Source: Mucilaginibacter terrae (GTDB taxonomy: Bacteria; Bacteroidota; Bacteroidia; Sphingobacteriales; Sphingobacteriaceae). From it: DNA of 64,000 bases. A program made the translations under genes and the position numbers. The stretch spans positions 1 through 64,000 of the forward strand of contig NZ_JAVLVU010000001.1 in the NCBI RefSeq assembly GCF_031951985.1, in the 5' to 3' direction. Positions within the stretch are counted from its first letter, which is position 1. The number at the start of each line of letters is the position of its first letter. This document shows positions 28,282-38,228 of the stretch, one piece after another. The notes under the pieces were generated by a model. The model was not told the DNA's origin. It saw only the letters and a list, made by a program, of their open reading frames with translations, and ran no database searches.

Positions 28282-28968
28282 TTATGCTATCCTACGATTT
28301 GATATAGCCGTTACCCACTCTTCATTTCCGCATCTTTTACATTTGCCGGCGGCAACTTTTTCTTCGGTAGCGGCACATATACCACAAGCGTAAATGTCTT
28401 TTTGTGCAATGTTTTTTTTTGAGCGTTGGTTATATGGTTTAGGAAGTACCGGTAAACCAAACTTTACTTCATTATCTTCATAAAAAAAGAAACTTACCTG
28501 TCCGTTAGTTTCCAGCAGTGCTGTACGTACCTGGCCAACATGCTCAATGCTTTGAGCTCGCATTTCGGCAAAAAACTCATCTTTGGCAAAGGTGTTATCG
28601 CTTTCTTCTTGCAAGGTAAACATGCCATTTTCAATAATGTACATCGGCTCACCCTCCAGTATACTTTCAAAACGTTCACTCTTGGCAGCAAAATAAGTAA
28701 GTAACCTGTAAAAAATAAGTATTACCGCAAATACCAGGAGCGATGGCAGCAAAGCAGCTTCTTTGCTAAACATGGGATCGCCTGCGGCCGAACCCAATGC
28801 AATAATAATGGCTACTTCAAATATGCTTAATTGCCGTACCCCTTTCTTGCCCGATAAGCGCAGCAGGATAAGTATAAAAGCAAACATAACCAAGGTGCGC
28901 AATACAATTTCAAAAGCAAAGCTCAAATCTAAATCGCTCAATAAAAGGTTATGCCAGTCGAGTTTCAT
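28282..28968 (-). CDS. DUF421/YetF-like membrane protein with C-terminal zinc ribbon
   Basis: Protein of 228 residues from the ATG at 28968 (a TTG at 28983 is also in frame). Three hydrophobic segments occupy about residues 20-95, with the DUF421 motif RLSGKKGVRQLSIFEVAIIIALGSAAGDPM. A soluble DUF421 domain follows. The C-terminus adds CGICAATEEKVAAGKCKRCG, two CxxC pairs that should form a zinc ribbon. The function of the family is unknown; YetF-type proteins affect spore germination in Bacillus. Confidence 0.86.
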   Translation of the reverse strand: MKLDWHNLLLSDLDLSFAFEIVLRTLVMFAFILILLRLSGKKGVRQLSIFEVAIIIALGSAAGDPMFSKEAALLPSLLVFAVILIFYRLLTYFAAKSERFESILEGEPMYIIENGMFTLQEESDNTFAKDEFFAEMRAQSIEHVGQVRTALLETNGQVSFFFYEDNEVKFGLPVLPKPYNQRSKKNIAQKDIYACGICAATEEKVAAGKCKRCGNEEWVTAISNRRIA

Positions 28969-29075
28969 TGTACTAATGGTCAATAATTTACAACAGCCAT
29001 AGTACTTAAATGTTTATTATTAAAGGAATGCTAACGGGTTTTTAGGAAGACTAATTACAACGGCAGCACTTTAAA

Positions 29076-29110
29076 TTAAAAACGCCACTTAAATTTTTTA
29101 AGAGGCGTTT
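29076..29110 (-). terminator. Rho-independent terminator of the TPR kinase gene
   Basis: On the minus strand a stem of 14 base pairs with one mismatch (AAACGCCTCTTAAA / TTTAAGTGGCGTTT) is followed by a short T run, 28 bases past the stop of the kinase gene. Confidence 0.7.
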
Positions 29111-29137
29111 CTGTTATGCTTTTTTTATAGGAATATC

Positions 29138-31732
29138 TCAAACCGGCAAACTCACAATAAATGTAGTTTGCTCGCCAGGTATGCTATCAACAGCTATTTT
29201 GCCGCCGTGTACTTTCACCACAACATCATAACTCAGCGAAAGACCTAAGCCGGTACCTTGTCCGGTAGGTTTGGTGGTAAAAAACGGTTGCATAATTTTG
29301 TCTTTAATATCATCAGGTATACCGGTACCATTATCTTTTACGATGATTTGTAATAGATTATTATTTAAAGTTGTACTTACTTCTACCACGGGCTTGTAAT
29401 TGCCACCAATATTTTTTTGCTTTTGGTGTACGGCGTAAAAAGCATTATTGAACAGATTGAGCATCACCCGGCCCATTTCCTGCGGTATCATATTGGCCAT
29501 GGGCAGGTCATCAGCAAAATTTGTAATGAGGTCGGCGTTAAAGGTTTTATCTTTTGCCCGCAATCCATGATAAGCCAAACGCAGGTACTCATCGGTCAGT
29601 TTATTAATGTCGGTAGGTTCTTTCTGTCCGTTTGAGGCGCGGCTGTGTTCAAGCATGCCCTTTACAATGCTGTCGGCACGTTTACCGTGATAATTTATTT
29701 TTTCTAATGCTTCTTTTAATTCTGTAGCCAGGTATTGAGCTTCGGCTATGTCACCTTTCACCAACTCGTCATTTAGTTCGGTCAACATTTCGGTACTTAC
29801 TTCCGAAAAGTTATTTACAAAGTTGAGAGGGTTTTGAATTTCGTGGGCAATACCGGCGGTAAGTTCACCCAATGAAGCCATTTTCTCTGACTGCACAAGC
29901 TGGGTTTGTGCTGCCTTAAGCTCGGTAATTGCTTCGGCCAACTGGTCGCGCTGGGCGGTAATTTCTTCCTGTTTGTTGTTTAAGTCAGCATTCGCCTGGT
30001 TTATTAAAACATTTGCTTTACGCTGATTATAGTAGTTTAACCCAATAAAGCCCGATAGAACCACCAAAGTGGCCAAACCTCCCATGTAAAAATAGCTCTG
30101 ATACTTTTTTGATTTAATTTCGGCTTTTTGCAACTTCATTTGCTCGTTAAGGCGTTGCGTAGCCAAGCGTTGAACGTATTTTAATGAGTCTTCACGTTTT
30201 TCGTATTCAAACCGGGCAATTTTTTGTTTAGTATCAGTTTTTTTCGTGATGTTATCTAAACTATCGGCCATATCGCGATACCGCTTATAGTGAGTAAATG
30301 CAGCCCGGTAATCATGTAACTTCTCATAAGCCAAACTTAACTCCCGATGAGCATTCTCCATGGAACTGGCATTGCCCGATTCAAAACTTTCATTCCAACC
30401 AATGTTTAAATACTTGATCATTAGCATATCACGTTCGCCTGGCTTTATCCCAGCAGCTAATAATGTTTTATCCGGGGCATCCCGAATGATAGTTCCCATG
30501 GTGCCATAAATTCCAGTAATTTTTAGTTTGTTATCAGTTTCGAGCCTGGCTGCCTCTTTAATATTGATGAGGGCTTGCTCGTAATTTTTTGCTTTATAAT
30601 AAGTCCATGCAAGTGCGTTGAGGGTATTAATTTTAGTTGGCATATCAAGCGCATCAGTAACCGCTTGTTTACTGTAAGCCACCGCCTGATCATATTGCTC
30701 CACTTCGATAAGATTTTGCGCAATGGTAGCATTTAAACCGCTCAGATACGCCGCCGAAACCTGTTTGATTTTTTTTGCAGCTGTTAATGCGTGTTTATAA
30801 TTTGTAGCAGCTTTTTCATAATCTTTTAGTTTAGCATAAATACCTGCAAGGTTCATGTAAGCCTGCATCAGCTCGGCCTGGTTACTTTTTGCTATGCCAA
30901 TTTTAACTATCAGCAATCCGTCCTCAATTGCCTTATTGTAGTTACCTGTTGCCTGATTGGCCATTGCCCGTATAGCCAAAAAATGTGTGTATTGAGGCCA
31001 CGTTTCATAGCCTTTCAGCATTTTTTCGGTTTGGCTGCAAATCAACAATGCTTTCTGGTAATTTTTGCTCATTACATAAGCCTCGGCAATATTAAGATGG
31101 ATGGCAAATATTACCGGTAAATTTTTGGCCGCTTTGGCATAACCAAGGGCTTGGTTAAGATATTTAATAGCCTCGCTATATTGGGCTTTTTTTACATAAA
31201 TACCGCCTTTAAGCAAAAGGTCGTTAGCCAGAATTTTGTTATTTCGGGTTTTTCTCAAATAAGGCTCGTTGGCTTCAATACGTTTAAGCGCTTCATCATA
31301 TTTGCCTGTGCCTATAAAGCAAGAAGCTATATAGCTATTAATAAGATGTTTTTGAGTTTCAAGATGCAAAGTGTCGGCAAGTGCACCAACCTGCTCAAAC
31401 CGTGCAATAGCAACGCTGATATTTGCTGCGTAATAATTGGCTACAGCCGATGCATAGAGCCATTTAAACTTACCTTTTTTCCAGTTAAGGCGTTTACTGA
31501 GCGCCTCGGCCTCGTTCACATATTTCATGGCCAGCGTAACCTGTCCTGCCGGCGAGTAGGCATTAGCAATATTGCATAATAAATTTAAGCGGGTGCTATC
31601 TTCGCGTGCTTTAACCAATTCGTTTTTAAGCGAATCAATTTCGGCCTGTCCACGTTTTTGAGCAAACGTTTGTGGGAGTGAAAAAACTATTAAAGAAAAT
31701 AGTACTGATAGGGCAGGTACGGTTAGTTTCAT
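29138..31732 (-). CDS. TPR-containing sensor histidine kinase
   Basis: Kinase of about 864 residues. ATG at 31732 gives a signal peptide ([24 protein letters not shown]); a longer start at 31756 is less likely. The periplasmic part is an array of about ten tetratricopeptide repeats (residues 40-470). A membrane helix near 545-565 and a coiled coil follow. The H box is [20 protein letters not shown], the N box [11 protein letters not shown], and the G boxes [16 protein letters not shown] and GTGLGLSLS. No receiver domain or adjacent regulator gene, so its partner is unknown. Confidence 0.92.
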   Translation of the reverse strand: MKLTVPALSVLFSLIVFSLPQTFAQKRGQAEIDSLKNELVKAREDSTRLNLLCNIANAYSPAGQVTLAMKYVNEAEALSKRLNWKKGKFKWLYASAVANYYAANISVAIARFEQVGALADTLHLETQKHLINSYIASCFIGTGKYDEALKRIEANEPYLRKTRNNKILANDLLLKGGIYVKKAQYSEAIKYLNQALGYAKAAKNLPVIFAIHLNIAEAYVMSKNYQKALLICSQTEKMLKGYETWPQYTHFLAIRAMANQATGNYNKAIEDGLLIVKIGIAKSNQAELMQAYMNLAGIYAKLKDYEKAATNYKHALTAAKKIKQVSAAYLSGLNATIAQNLIEVEQYDQAVAYSKQAVTDALDMPTKINTLNALAWTYYKAKNYEQALINIKEAARLETDNKLKITGIYGTMGTIIRDAPDKTLLAAGIKPGERDMLMIKYLNIGWNESFESGNASSMENAHRELSLAYEKLHDYRAAFTHYKRYRDMADSLDNITKKTDTKQKIARFEYEKREDSLKYVQRLATQRLNEQMKLQKAEIKSKKYQSYFYMGGLATLVVLSGFIGLNYYNQRKANVLINQANADLNNKQEEITAQRDQLAEAITELKAAQTQLVQSEKMASLGELTAGIAHEIQNPLNFVNNFSEVSTEMLTELNDELVKGDIAEAQYLATELKEALEKINYHGKRADSIVKGMLEHSRASNGQKEPTDINKLTDEYLRLAYHGLRAKDKTFNADLITNFADDLPMANMIPQEMGRVMLNLFNNAFYAVHQKQKNIGGNYKPVVEVSTTLNNNLLQIIVKDNGTGIPDDIKDKIMQPFFTTKPTGQGTGLGLSLSYDVVVKVHGGKIAVDSIPGEQTTFIVSLPV

Positions 31733-31974
31733 ATTGTAAAAAACTAAAGTACGCATTATCAGATTATTTATCCATAGTTAAAAATAGCTAACCAGCCGGG
31801 TTTCATCTGCTATTGTGACTTTTGTTTGAGTATTGGTTCCTGCGCAAAAATAGATTTTGGCAGTAATAATGAGCCTGCGCCAAACAGCGCAGTACTCTTT
31901 AAAATCTTTATGTGTGCTCATTCGGAGTATTATTGATACTGACTCTTAGGTTATATTATTTTGTGTAGGAATTT

Positions 31975-32769
31975 TTATAAGATTCCCTTTAATAATCCAC
32001 CTTCGGCCCTAATTGCGGCACCGTTGGTAGCAGAGGCCAGTGGGCTTACTAAGTAAGCAACCATGTTGGCTACTTCACCAGTACTTAAAAATCGCTGTAT
32101 GATAGAGGTAGGCCGAATCATTTTAAAGAAATCTGCCTCAACCTGGTTCGTTGTTTTATTTTGGTCTTTAGCCAGGTTTTCAATAATGCCGCCAACGCCT
32201 TCAGATAAGGTGGGTCCGGGCAATAGGGAGTTTACGGTAACGGCAGTACCTTTGGTCAGTTCGGCAAGTCCGCGGGCTACGGCCAGCTGCGCAGTTTTGG
32301 TTACGCCGTAGTGAATCATTTCTTCGGGGATCTGTACGGCCGACTCGCTTGATATAAAAATAATTCGCCCCCAGTTATTATTCAGCATTTTACCGAAGTA
32401 AGCACGGGATAAACGAATGCCGCTCATTACGTTTATTTCGTAAAAGCGCGCCCAATCCTCATCTTTAATATCCAAAAATGCTTTCGGCTCAAAAACAGCT
32501 ACGTTATTGATCAGGATGTCGACCATAGGTATATGATTAACCAGGCTTTTTATTTCTTCGGCATTGGTTAAATCGGCAGTATACCCGCTAACGCTGTTAT
32601 TGCCGCTTTCCAATTTGATTTCAGCTACCGCTTTCTCTACCCGTTCGGTAGTGCGGCCATTGATGATAACTTCGGCACCTTCTTTGGCTAATTGCAGAGC
32701 GATGGCATAACCTATACCGGCAGTAGAGCCACTGATCAATGCCTTTTTGTTTTTTAATTGTAAGTCCAT
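31975..32769 (-). CDS. SDR-family oxidoreductase
   Basis: Short-chain dehydrogenase of 264 residues. The NAD(P)-binding motif is SGSTAGIGYAIALQLAKEG, NNVAVFEP replaces the usual NNAG, and the active site is SSESAVQ with YGVTK (Tyr-x-x-x-Lys). The substrate is unknown. It is the last gene of the minus-strand group starting at 38228, although a 164-base gap upstream may hold its own promoter. Confidence 0.9.
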   Translation of the reverse strand: MDLQLKNKKALISGSTAGIGYAIALQLAKEGAEVIINGRTTERVEKAVAEIKLESGNNSVSGYTADLTNAEEIKSLVNHIPMVDILINNVAVFEPKAFLDIKDEDWARFYEINVMSGIRLSRAYFGKMLNNNWGRIIFISSESAVQIPEEMIHYGVTKTAQLAVARGLAELTKGTAVTVNSLLPGPTLSEGVGGIIENLAKDQNKTTNQVEADFFKMIRPTSIIQRFLSTGEVANMVAYLVSPLASATNGAAIRAEGGLLKGIL

Positions 32770-32933
32770 AGTATGTTTAAGTTTGTATGTGATTTGTTAA
32801 ATAATTTGTGTTTGGTAGGGGAGGTATGTTATTTAATGAGATGGATTAAGACGGCTAAGCATTGTATACAGCAAAGCATTCTGCACACTTAATGCAGAAT
32901 GCCGCCGAAAGTAATTAAGGGGGTTAGGCAGAG

Positions 32934-33863
32934 TTATTTAAGCAAGAATGCCAGCAAGTCCTTTTTAACTTGTGGTGTGTTTTCTTGTACCACCCAGTGC
33001 CCCGAATCTTTTATTACAGATTCCTGCACATTGGTTGCCACCAATTTTGTATGTGTAGCCAGGAAAGGACCCGCAAAGTGATCAGACCCCATAGTCAGCA
33101 CGGGCATTTTTATTTTTTGCTTAGCAAATTCTATATTATCCTTAGCGTCCTGGTTAAAGTAACCAAACCAGTGAAAAGCACCCGTGGTAGCACCAGGAAC
33201 GGAATAGGCACGTATAAATTCAGCACGTTCAGCCGCAGTGAAGGCTTTTTTTTGAAAACCCACTACCGGCCAAAAATCTGTCAGGAATAGCCCTACTTTA
33301 CCTGAAACCAGTTCGCCTGCATGCGGCTGGGCAAAAAAACCAAACCACCAGGCCTGTGCTTTTACCTGGCTCCAAACCGGCTCTATACCGGGTAGTAAAG
33401 CATCCAGTAAGGCAAGTTTTTTAACATCATCCGGAAACTGGGCAGCATAGGCGTAGGCTACCATTAAACCAATATCATGGCCTACAACATTAACCTGCTT
33501 GTAACCTAATTTCTGTGTTAGCTCATGCATATCTACAGCCATATTCTTTTTGTCATAACCTCCGGCTGGTTTTCCCGACTCACCAACGCCGCGCAGATCT
33601 GGCGCTATAACCGTGAAGTGTTTTGACAATTCGGGCAGTAGCCTGTTCCACATATACCAGTTTTGCCCAAAGCCGTGTATGAGCAGCAATGGCTCGCCTT
33701 TACCGCCAATTACATAATGAATTTTGACCTTGTTTACAGTGGCATATTGATGCTTGAAATTTGATGGAGGATTAGCTGCGCTAACTGCTGCCAGTACATT
33801 ACCCACTAATGCTGTTAAGAGCAGGGTAACTAATACATGTTTGATTTGAGTTATTGTTTTCAT
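32934..33863 (-). CDS. Exported alpha/beta hydrolase
   Basis: Protein of 309 residues with a signal peptide (MKTITQIKHVLVTLLLTALVGNVLA), so periplasmic. The hydrolase fold shows LLLIHGFGQNWYMWN with the oxyanion region, DLRGVGESGKP, and VNVVGHDIGLMVAY, where Asp replaces Ser as nucleophile (GHDIG), as in epoxide hydrolases and haloalkane dehalogenases. DSGHWVVQE supplies the catalytic His. It is likely to open an epoxide or remove a halide rather than cleave an ester. Confidence 0.9.
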   Translation of the reverse strand: MKTITQIKHVLVTLLLTALVGNVLAAVSAANPPSNFKHQYATVNKVKIHYVIGGKGEPLLLIHGFGQNWYMWNRLLPELSKHFTVIAPDLRGVGESGKPAGGYDKKNMAVDMHELTQKLGYKQVNVVGHDIGLMVAYAYAAQFPDDVKKLALLDALLPGIEPVWSQVKAQAWWFGFFAQPHAGELVSGKVGLFLTDFWPVVGFQKKAFTAAERAEFIRAYSVPGATTGAFHWFGYFNQDAKDNIEFAKQKIKMPVLTMGSDHFAGPFLATHTKLVATNVQESVIKDSGHWVVQENTPQVKKDLLAFLLK

Positions 33864-33896
33864 ATTTGTGATTTGTTGTATTTTATAAATCGGTGG

Positions 33897-34892
33897 TTAT
33901 TTTTTTTGGCTGGTGCTGATGTCTTTGTAGGCGTTAGGCAGGTTAAAATTGTAATGCAGCCAATTGAAGAGCATATAGCCTTTATCAAAGGACTTCATGG
34001 TGACGGCCGTTTTGGTTTGTTCCAGGCTCAGTCCTTTGTTTACGGCTGCTTCCACCTCTTTCTTTAATTCTTCCACATAATCAATGGTGTTTTTGATGCC
34101 TGCTTTATTAGTAATGCGGCCATGACCGGGAATGACAATGGCATCATCGGGCAAAAAATCATATACTTTTTTCAGGTTGACCACTGGCTCTAAAAACACA
34201 CCGTCGAACAACCAGGGAATAGCCGGACTTTCGGCAATGAAGGGATTAGCGGCCCAAAACACTTTTTGATCAGGCATCCAGACGAACAGATCGGCCTCCG
34301 ATTGCGCCGGGCTTATGTTCAGCATTTCCACGATCTTGCCCCCGCCCATATCTACCTTGAGGTTACTGTTCTTTGGTATTACGATATCTGCCGGACGGAA
34401 AACCGTGTTTTCTATCCCTCTGCCTTTGCCAAATAAACCAACCATAAAAGTTTTAATACCCTCATAGTTTTTTGACAGGTTTTCCTTAGCAAATTCGTTT
34501 TGAATGATCATGGTAGAGGACGGTAAGAGGTAGTTACCGAAGCAATGATCTCCGTGGTCGCTGGTGTTAACTGCATAAATAATGGGCTTATCCGTTACCG
34601 ACCTTATTAGTTTTATTTCCTGGTCATACAAGCGTTTGGTTAGCATCACCTCAATGAGCATTACCCCTTTTTCGCCAACTATAAAACCGCCTGTAGTAGC
34701 CTGGGGTATACCTTTGCTGGTTTCCGCTTCTGCAGTAGTTGGTATAATGGCGTATATATCCTTTGCCACCTTATGCAGTCCCAGTGTTACGGTATTGGCA
34801 TCCCATATAGGAATTGTGGGTGGCATTTGTGCATACGCACTGCTGCTTAGCAGCAAACTTGCTGCTATTAGTTTTAAAATTATTTTTATCAT
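33897..34892 (-). CDS. Exported metallo-beta-lactamase-fold protein with altered metal ligands
   Basis: Protein of 331 residues with a signal peptide (MIKIILKLIAASLLLSSSAYAQ). The fold is recognisable from GGFIVGEKGVMLIE, NTSDHGDHCFGN, ISPAQSEADLFVW and VIPGHGR. By eye, several zinc ligands differ: the first His of HxHxDH is Ser111, the middle His is replaced by Gln197 and the bridging Asp by Asn216. His113, Asp115, His116 and His257 remain. The activity may therefore be unusual or lost. It follows the amidohydrolase gene by 17 bases in the same operon. Confidence 0.85.
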   Translation of the reverse strand: MIKIILKLIAASLLLSSSAYAQMPPTIPIWDANTVTLGLHKVAKDIYAIIPTTAEAETSKGIPQATTGGFIVGEKGVMLIEVMLTKRLYDQEIKLIRSVTDKPIIYAVNTSDHGDHCFGNYLLPSSTMIIQNEFAKENLSKNYEGIKTFMVGLFGKGRGIENTVFRPADIVIPKNSNLKVDMGGGKIVEMLNISPAQSEADLFVWMPDQKVFWAANPFIAESPAIPWLFDGVFLEPVVNLKKVYDFLPDDAIVIPGHGRITNKAGIKNTIDYVEELKKEVEAAVNKGLSLEQTKTAVTMKSFDKGYMLFNWLHYNFNLPNAYKDISTSQKK

Positions 34893-34909
34893 GATGATGG
34901 GTTGAGTGT

Positions 34910-36673
34910 TTATTTTTGATAGCCGCCATAGTAATTAACCGGCGACCAATTAGGCATAGCTTTGTTTAAGGGAGGGCACAGGTTTTTATAAGGGCCAGCG
35001 GCGTAAACCACCTTACCATTAACTACGGTCATTAAAGAGGTAATGTGTTTTACCTTATCAGGATTGGCAGAAAAATAATCATCAGAAAGGATAACCATAT
35101 CGGCATACATGCCTTTGATCAATTTGCCTTTTACATCCTGCTCGCCTGAGCACCAGGCACTGCCAGCGGTGTATAGCTTTAATGCTGTAAACTTATCCAG
35201 CACCTGATCTTTTGGCCAAAATTGCAGTGCGCCGATGGTTTTACCGGTCAGTAACCAATGCAGGGCCATCCACGGGTTATAAGTAGAAATGCGGGGGGCA
35301 TCGGTGCCCATACCTACCGGGATGCCCATGGCCAGCATTTTTTTGATGGGCGGCAATTGCGTTTTAGGCAGGCCGTACATTTTGGTATAAAGTTCGCCCT
35401 GGTAGTACATGCGAAACTGCACGGCCACTCCACCACCCAATGCTTTAACACGCGCCAGCTCAGCATCGGTTATCGTTTCTGCGTGATCGAAGAACCACCT
35501 TAAACCGTTAAATGGTATTTCTTTATTAACTTTTTCAAATACATTTAACATACGGTCTATAGATTCTCCGTAGGTTGCATGCAGGCGAAACGGCCAGCGG
35601 TTTTTAACCAACAGGCGAATTACCGGCTCCAGGTCGCTTTCCATTTCCGGCGAAAGTTCGATGCGGGGTTCCAAAAAGTTTTCAAAATCTGCACCGGAGG
35701 CGATAAGGTTTTCACCAGCACCTTCCATCGCATAGCCGTTGGCCATCAGGATATGATCATTCTGCTTAGGATGAGTTTGTTTGATCCATTTTTCATAGTC
35801 AGCTAACTCTTGTCCCTTTTGCTGGGCAAATAAATAGTATGCCGTACGAACGGTTAGTTTACCCGCCTTGGCCAGTGCCAATGAAGCCTGGTAATCGGCA
35901 TCATAATTTTGCGCTCCTCCTGCGGCATCCACCACACTGGTTATACCAAAGCTGTTTATCTCCCTGTAAAAGTGTTCAGAACTGTTGATCCGCTCTTCAG
36001 GGGTAAGTTTGCTGGTAAGCGCCAAAGTACGGTAGATGGCCATCGGCGTTTCTTTTGCATACAGTAAGCCGGTTGGATTGCCATCCTTATCCAATTCAAC
36101 TAAACTACCGGGGTAGTTGGTGTTTTTATCATAGCCCAATACCTCGATGCCTTTCTTATTCAAAAAAGCTTTACCATACAGGTAAGTAATAAATACCGGT
36201 TTATCTGGTACGGCGGCGTTGATCTCCTCTATAGTCGGTTGTCTCTTCTCGGCAAATTGAAATTCATTCCAGCCGCCTACAACCTTAATCCAGGCACCAT
36301 CAGGCGTTCTTGCGGCTTGTTCTTTCAGCATCTCCATGGCGCGTTTCAACGTCTTTACCCCGTCCCAGCGCAACTCCATATTAAAATTTAAGCCTTCGCG
36401 AATGGCATGCATATGGCTGTCATTTAAACCGGGTATTACTGTTTTTCCGGCTGCATTAATTAGTTTGGTTGCTTTATTTTTGTAGGATTTTATAATATGC
36501 CCGGTACTTCCTGTGCCGATGATCAGACCATCTTTTACCGCTATAGCCTGTTTATACTCGCCGGGTTTAGCCATCGTTGCGATCTTGCCATTGTAAATAA
36601 TAAGGTCGGCTTTTTGCTGGGCTGAAGCCGTTAGCATGATGGCCAGAAATGATAAGGTCAGTAATTTTTTCAT
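34910..36673 (-). CDS. Exported YtcJ-like amidohydrolase
   Basis: Metal-dependent amidohydrolase of 587 residues with a signal peptide (MKKLLTLSFLAIMLTASAQQ). The family pattern is VIPGLNDSHMHAIREG (HxH metal ligands), FHA/DHAETI in the middle and GMGTDAPRISTYNPW with the last Asp. The YtcJ group hydrolyses amides of largely unknown identity. It sits in the middle of the six-gene operon, ten bases after the alpha/beta hydrolase gene. Confidence 0.9.
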   Translation of the reverse strand: MKKLLTLSFLAIMLTASAQQKADLIIYNGKIATMAKPGEYKQAIAVKDGLIIGTGSTGHIIKSYKNKATKLINAAGKTVIPGLNDSHMHAIREGLNFNMELRWDGVKTLKRAMEMLKEQAARTPDGAWIKVVGGWNEFQFAEKRQPTIEEINAAVPDKPVFITYLYGKAFLNKKGIEVLGYDKNTNYPGSLVELDKDGNPTGLLYAKETPMAIYRTLALTSKLTPEERINSSEHFYREINSFGITSVVDAAGGAQNYDADYQASLALAKAGKLTVRTAYYLFAQQKGQELADYEKWIKQTHPKQNDHILMANGYAMEGAGENLIASGADFENFLEPRIELSPEMESDLEPVIRLLVKNRWPFRLHATYGESIDRMLNVFEKVNKEIPFNGLRWFFDHAETITDAELARVKALGGGVAVQFRMYYQGELYTKMYGLPKTQLPPIKKMLAMGIPVGMGTDAPRISTYNPWMALHWLLTGKTIGALQFWPKDQVLDKFTALKLYTAGSAWCSGEQDVKGKLIKGMYADMVILSDDYFSANPDKVKHITSLMTVVNGKVVYAAGPYKNLCPPLNKAMPNWSPVNYYGGYQK

Positions 36674-36683
36674 GGTTTTGAAT

Positions 36684-37460
36684 TTAATTTAGCCAGTTGA
36701 TGATGTAATCAGCGATCTCCTGCCAGCCAGGTTGACCAAGCACAAAATGGTTTCGGTCAGCAAATTCTTTGTAATCGGTCACCGAAGTGGAATCGTTGTA
36801 TTTGCGATAATTAGTACGATTCAGCGATGGCGGGATAAAACGATCATCGCTGCCAGCTACAAACAATAGGGGGGCATGTGGCTGTGAAAAATCTATTTTA
36901 GCAGCATCGGTTGTAGCATCGCGAATGAGCAACTTGGACTCAGGAACAAGCAAATTATAGTAGGCCTCCTTTTGAGCCTCGAATGGCATTCCATTGGTAA
37001 ATGCGTACTGCCATTCGGGGAAGGACATCAGATAGGTTTTACCGGTATTGGTAAAGAAGCCCAGCGCTGGCCAACCTGCTTTGTAAAAGGAGTATTTAAA
37101 TGTAAATACTCCTTTTGGCTGGAGGGAATGTATTGCTATCCCCGCCGCTGCCAATCCATCCTGAATTAACAATTGTGTAATAAGACCGCCCATTGAATGC
37201 CCGATCAGGATCGGTTTTTCGGGCAGGGATCTTACAATATTTCTAAAATAAGCTGTTAGTTTATCAAGGCGCTGGCCGGCTACATCTGCATCAGGATGGC
37301 GCTGGCGCAATGTACAGGCAGGGGCATCTTTAAATGGCCATGCCGGGGCTAAGGTTTGATAGCCGCGCTGTTCAAAATAGCTTTTCCATTCGGTCCAGCA
37401 ATCGCTGCTCACAAAAGCGCCGGTAATAAAAACAATGATTTTTGAATTGATATTTTTCAT
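36684..37460 (-). CDS. Alpha/beta hydrolase
   Basis: Serine hydrolase of 258 residues. It has FITGAFVSSDCWTEWKSYFEQRGY at the start, the nucleophile elbow ILIGHSMGGLITQLL, Asp in FVAGSDDRFIPP and His in FADRNHFVLGQPGW. Unlike its neighbour at 32934, the nucleophile is Ser. No clear signal peptide is seen, so it is probably cytoplasmic. The gene starts 15 bases after the upstream SDR stop. A perfect 14-base inverted repeat lies in its coding sequence at 37085-37116. Confidence 0.88.
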   Translation of the reverse strand: MKNINSKIIVFITGAFVSSDCWTEWKSYFEQRGYQTLAPAWPFKDAPACTLRQRHPDADVAGQRLDKLTAYFRNIVRSLPEKPILIGHSMGGLITQLLIQDGLAAAGIAIHSLQPKGVFTFKYSFYKAGWPALGFFTNTGKTYLMSFPEWQYAFTNGMPFEAQKEAYYNLLVPESKLLIRDATTDAAKIDFSQPHAPLLFVAGSDDRFIPPSLNRTNYRKYNDSTSVTDYKEFADRNHFVLGQPGWQEIADYIINWLN

Positions 37461-37475
37461 GGTGGTCGGCTTTAA

Positions 37476-38228
37476 TTAAACCACCGGGTTTACGATCAGT
37501 CCTCCGTCGATCACCATCTCGGTGCCGGTAATGAAAGAGGAATCATCTGAGCCCAGGAAAGCTGCCAGTTGTGCTATTTCCTGTGATTGGCCAAACCGCT
37601 TTAACAAGATCTTGTCACTAAGTACTTTACTAAAGCCTGCAATTTCTTCTGCATTTAAACCTAATTTTTCATATACCGGGGTTTCGACCGGGCCTGGAGA
37701 TATACAATTGACGCGGATTTTCCTGGACGATAATTCTGTTGCAAGCACACGGCTCAGGGCAATTAGCGCTGCTTTACTTGCCGAATAAACACCTGAATTG
37801 GGCATGCCCACACTGGCATTCACTGAGGTATTAAAAATGACCGAGCCACCATTGTTTAACAAAGGCAGTAATTTCTGAAGCGTAAAGAAAACGCCTTTTA
37901 CGTTGATGTTGATGATCTCATCAAAATGCCCTTCGCTGGATTGCTCAAAAGGCGCAAAATTGGCTATACCGGCGTTTAAAAAAATAATGTCGATCGTACC
38001 GAAGTCAGCTTTTACCACCTCTGCCAACTTATCAATTGCCAAAATATCTCCCTGGTCTGAAATATAGCCGGTAACCCCTAATTCAGAGGCTGCGTCGTTA
38101 ACCGCACCCGCATTTCTGCCTGTAATTATAACGTTTGCGCCTTTTGATTTAAATAATTTTGCTGTAGCATATCCAATGCCGCTGTTTCCGCCGGTAATGA
38201 TCGCTGTCTTTTGATCTAATGTGTTCAT
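37476..38228 (-). CDS. SDR-family oxidoreductase, first gene of the operon
   Basis: Short-chain dehydrogenase of 250 residues. ATG at 38228 gives MNTLDQKTAIITGGNSGIGYATAKLFKSKG; a longer frame from 38351 has no family match. The NNAG-type motif is FLNAGIANF, and the catalytic residues are in NTSVNASVGMPNSGVYSASKAAL (Ser, Tyr, Lys). CISPGPVETPVYEKLG and the C-terminal FITGTEMVIDGG are typical of the classical type. It opens the six-gene minus-strand operon. Confidence 0.92.
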   Translation of the reverse strand: MNTLDQKTAIITGGNSGIGYATAKLFKSKGANVIITGRNAGAVNDAASELGVTGYISDQGDILAIDKLAEVVKADFGTIDIIFLNAGIANFAPFEQSSEGHFDEIININVKGVFFTLQKLLPLLNNGGSVIFNTSVNASVGMPNSGVYSASKAALIALSRVLATELSSRKIRVNCISPGPVETPVYEKLGLNAEEIAGFSKVLSDKILLKRFGQSQEIAQLAAFLGSDDSSFITGTEMVIDGGLIVNPVV

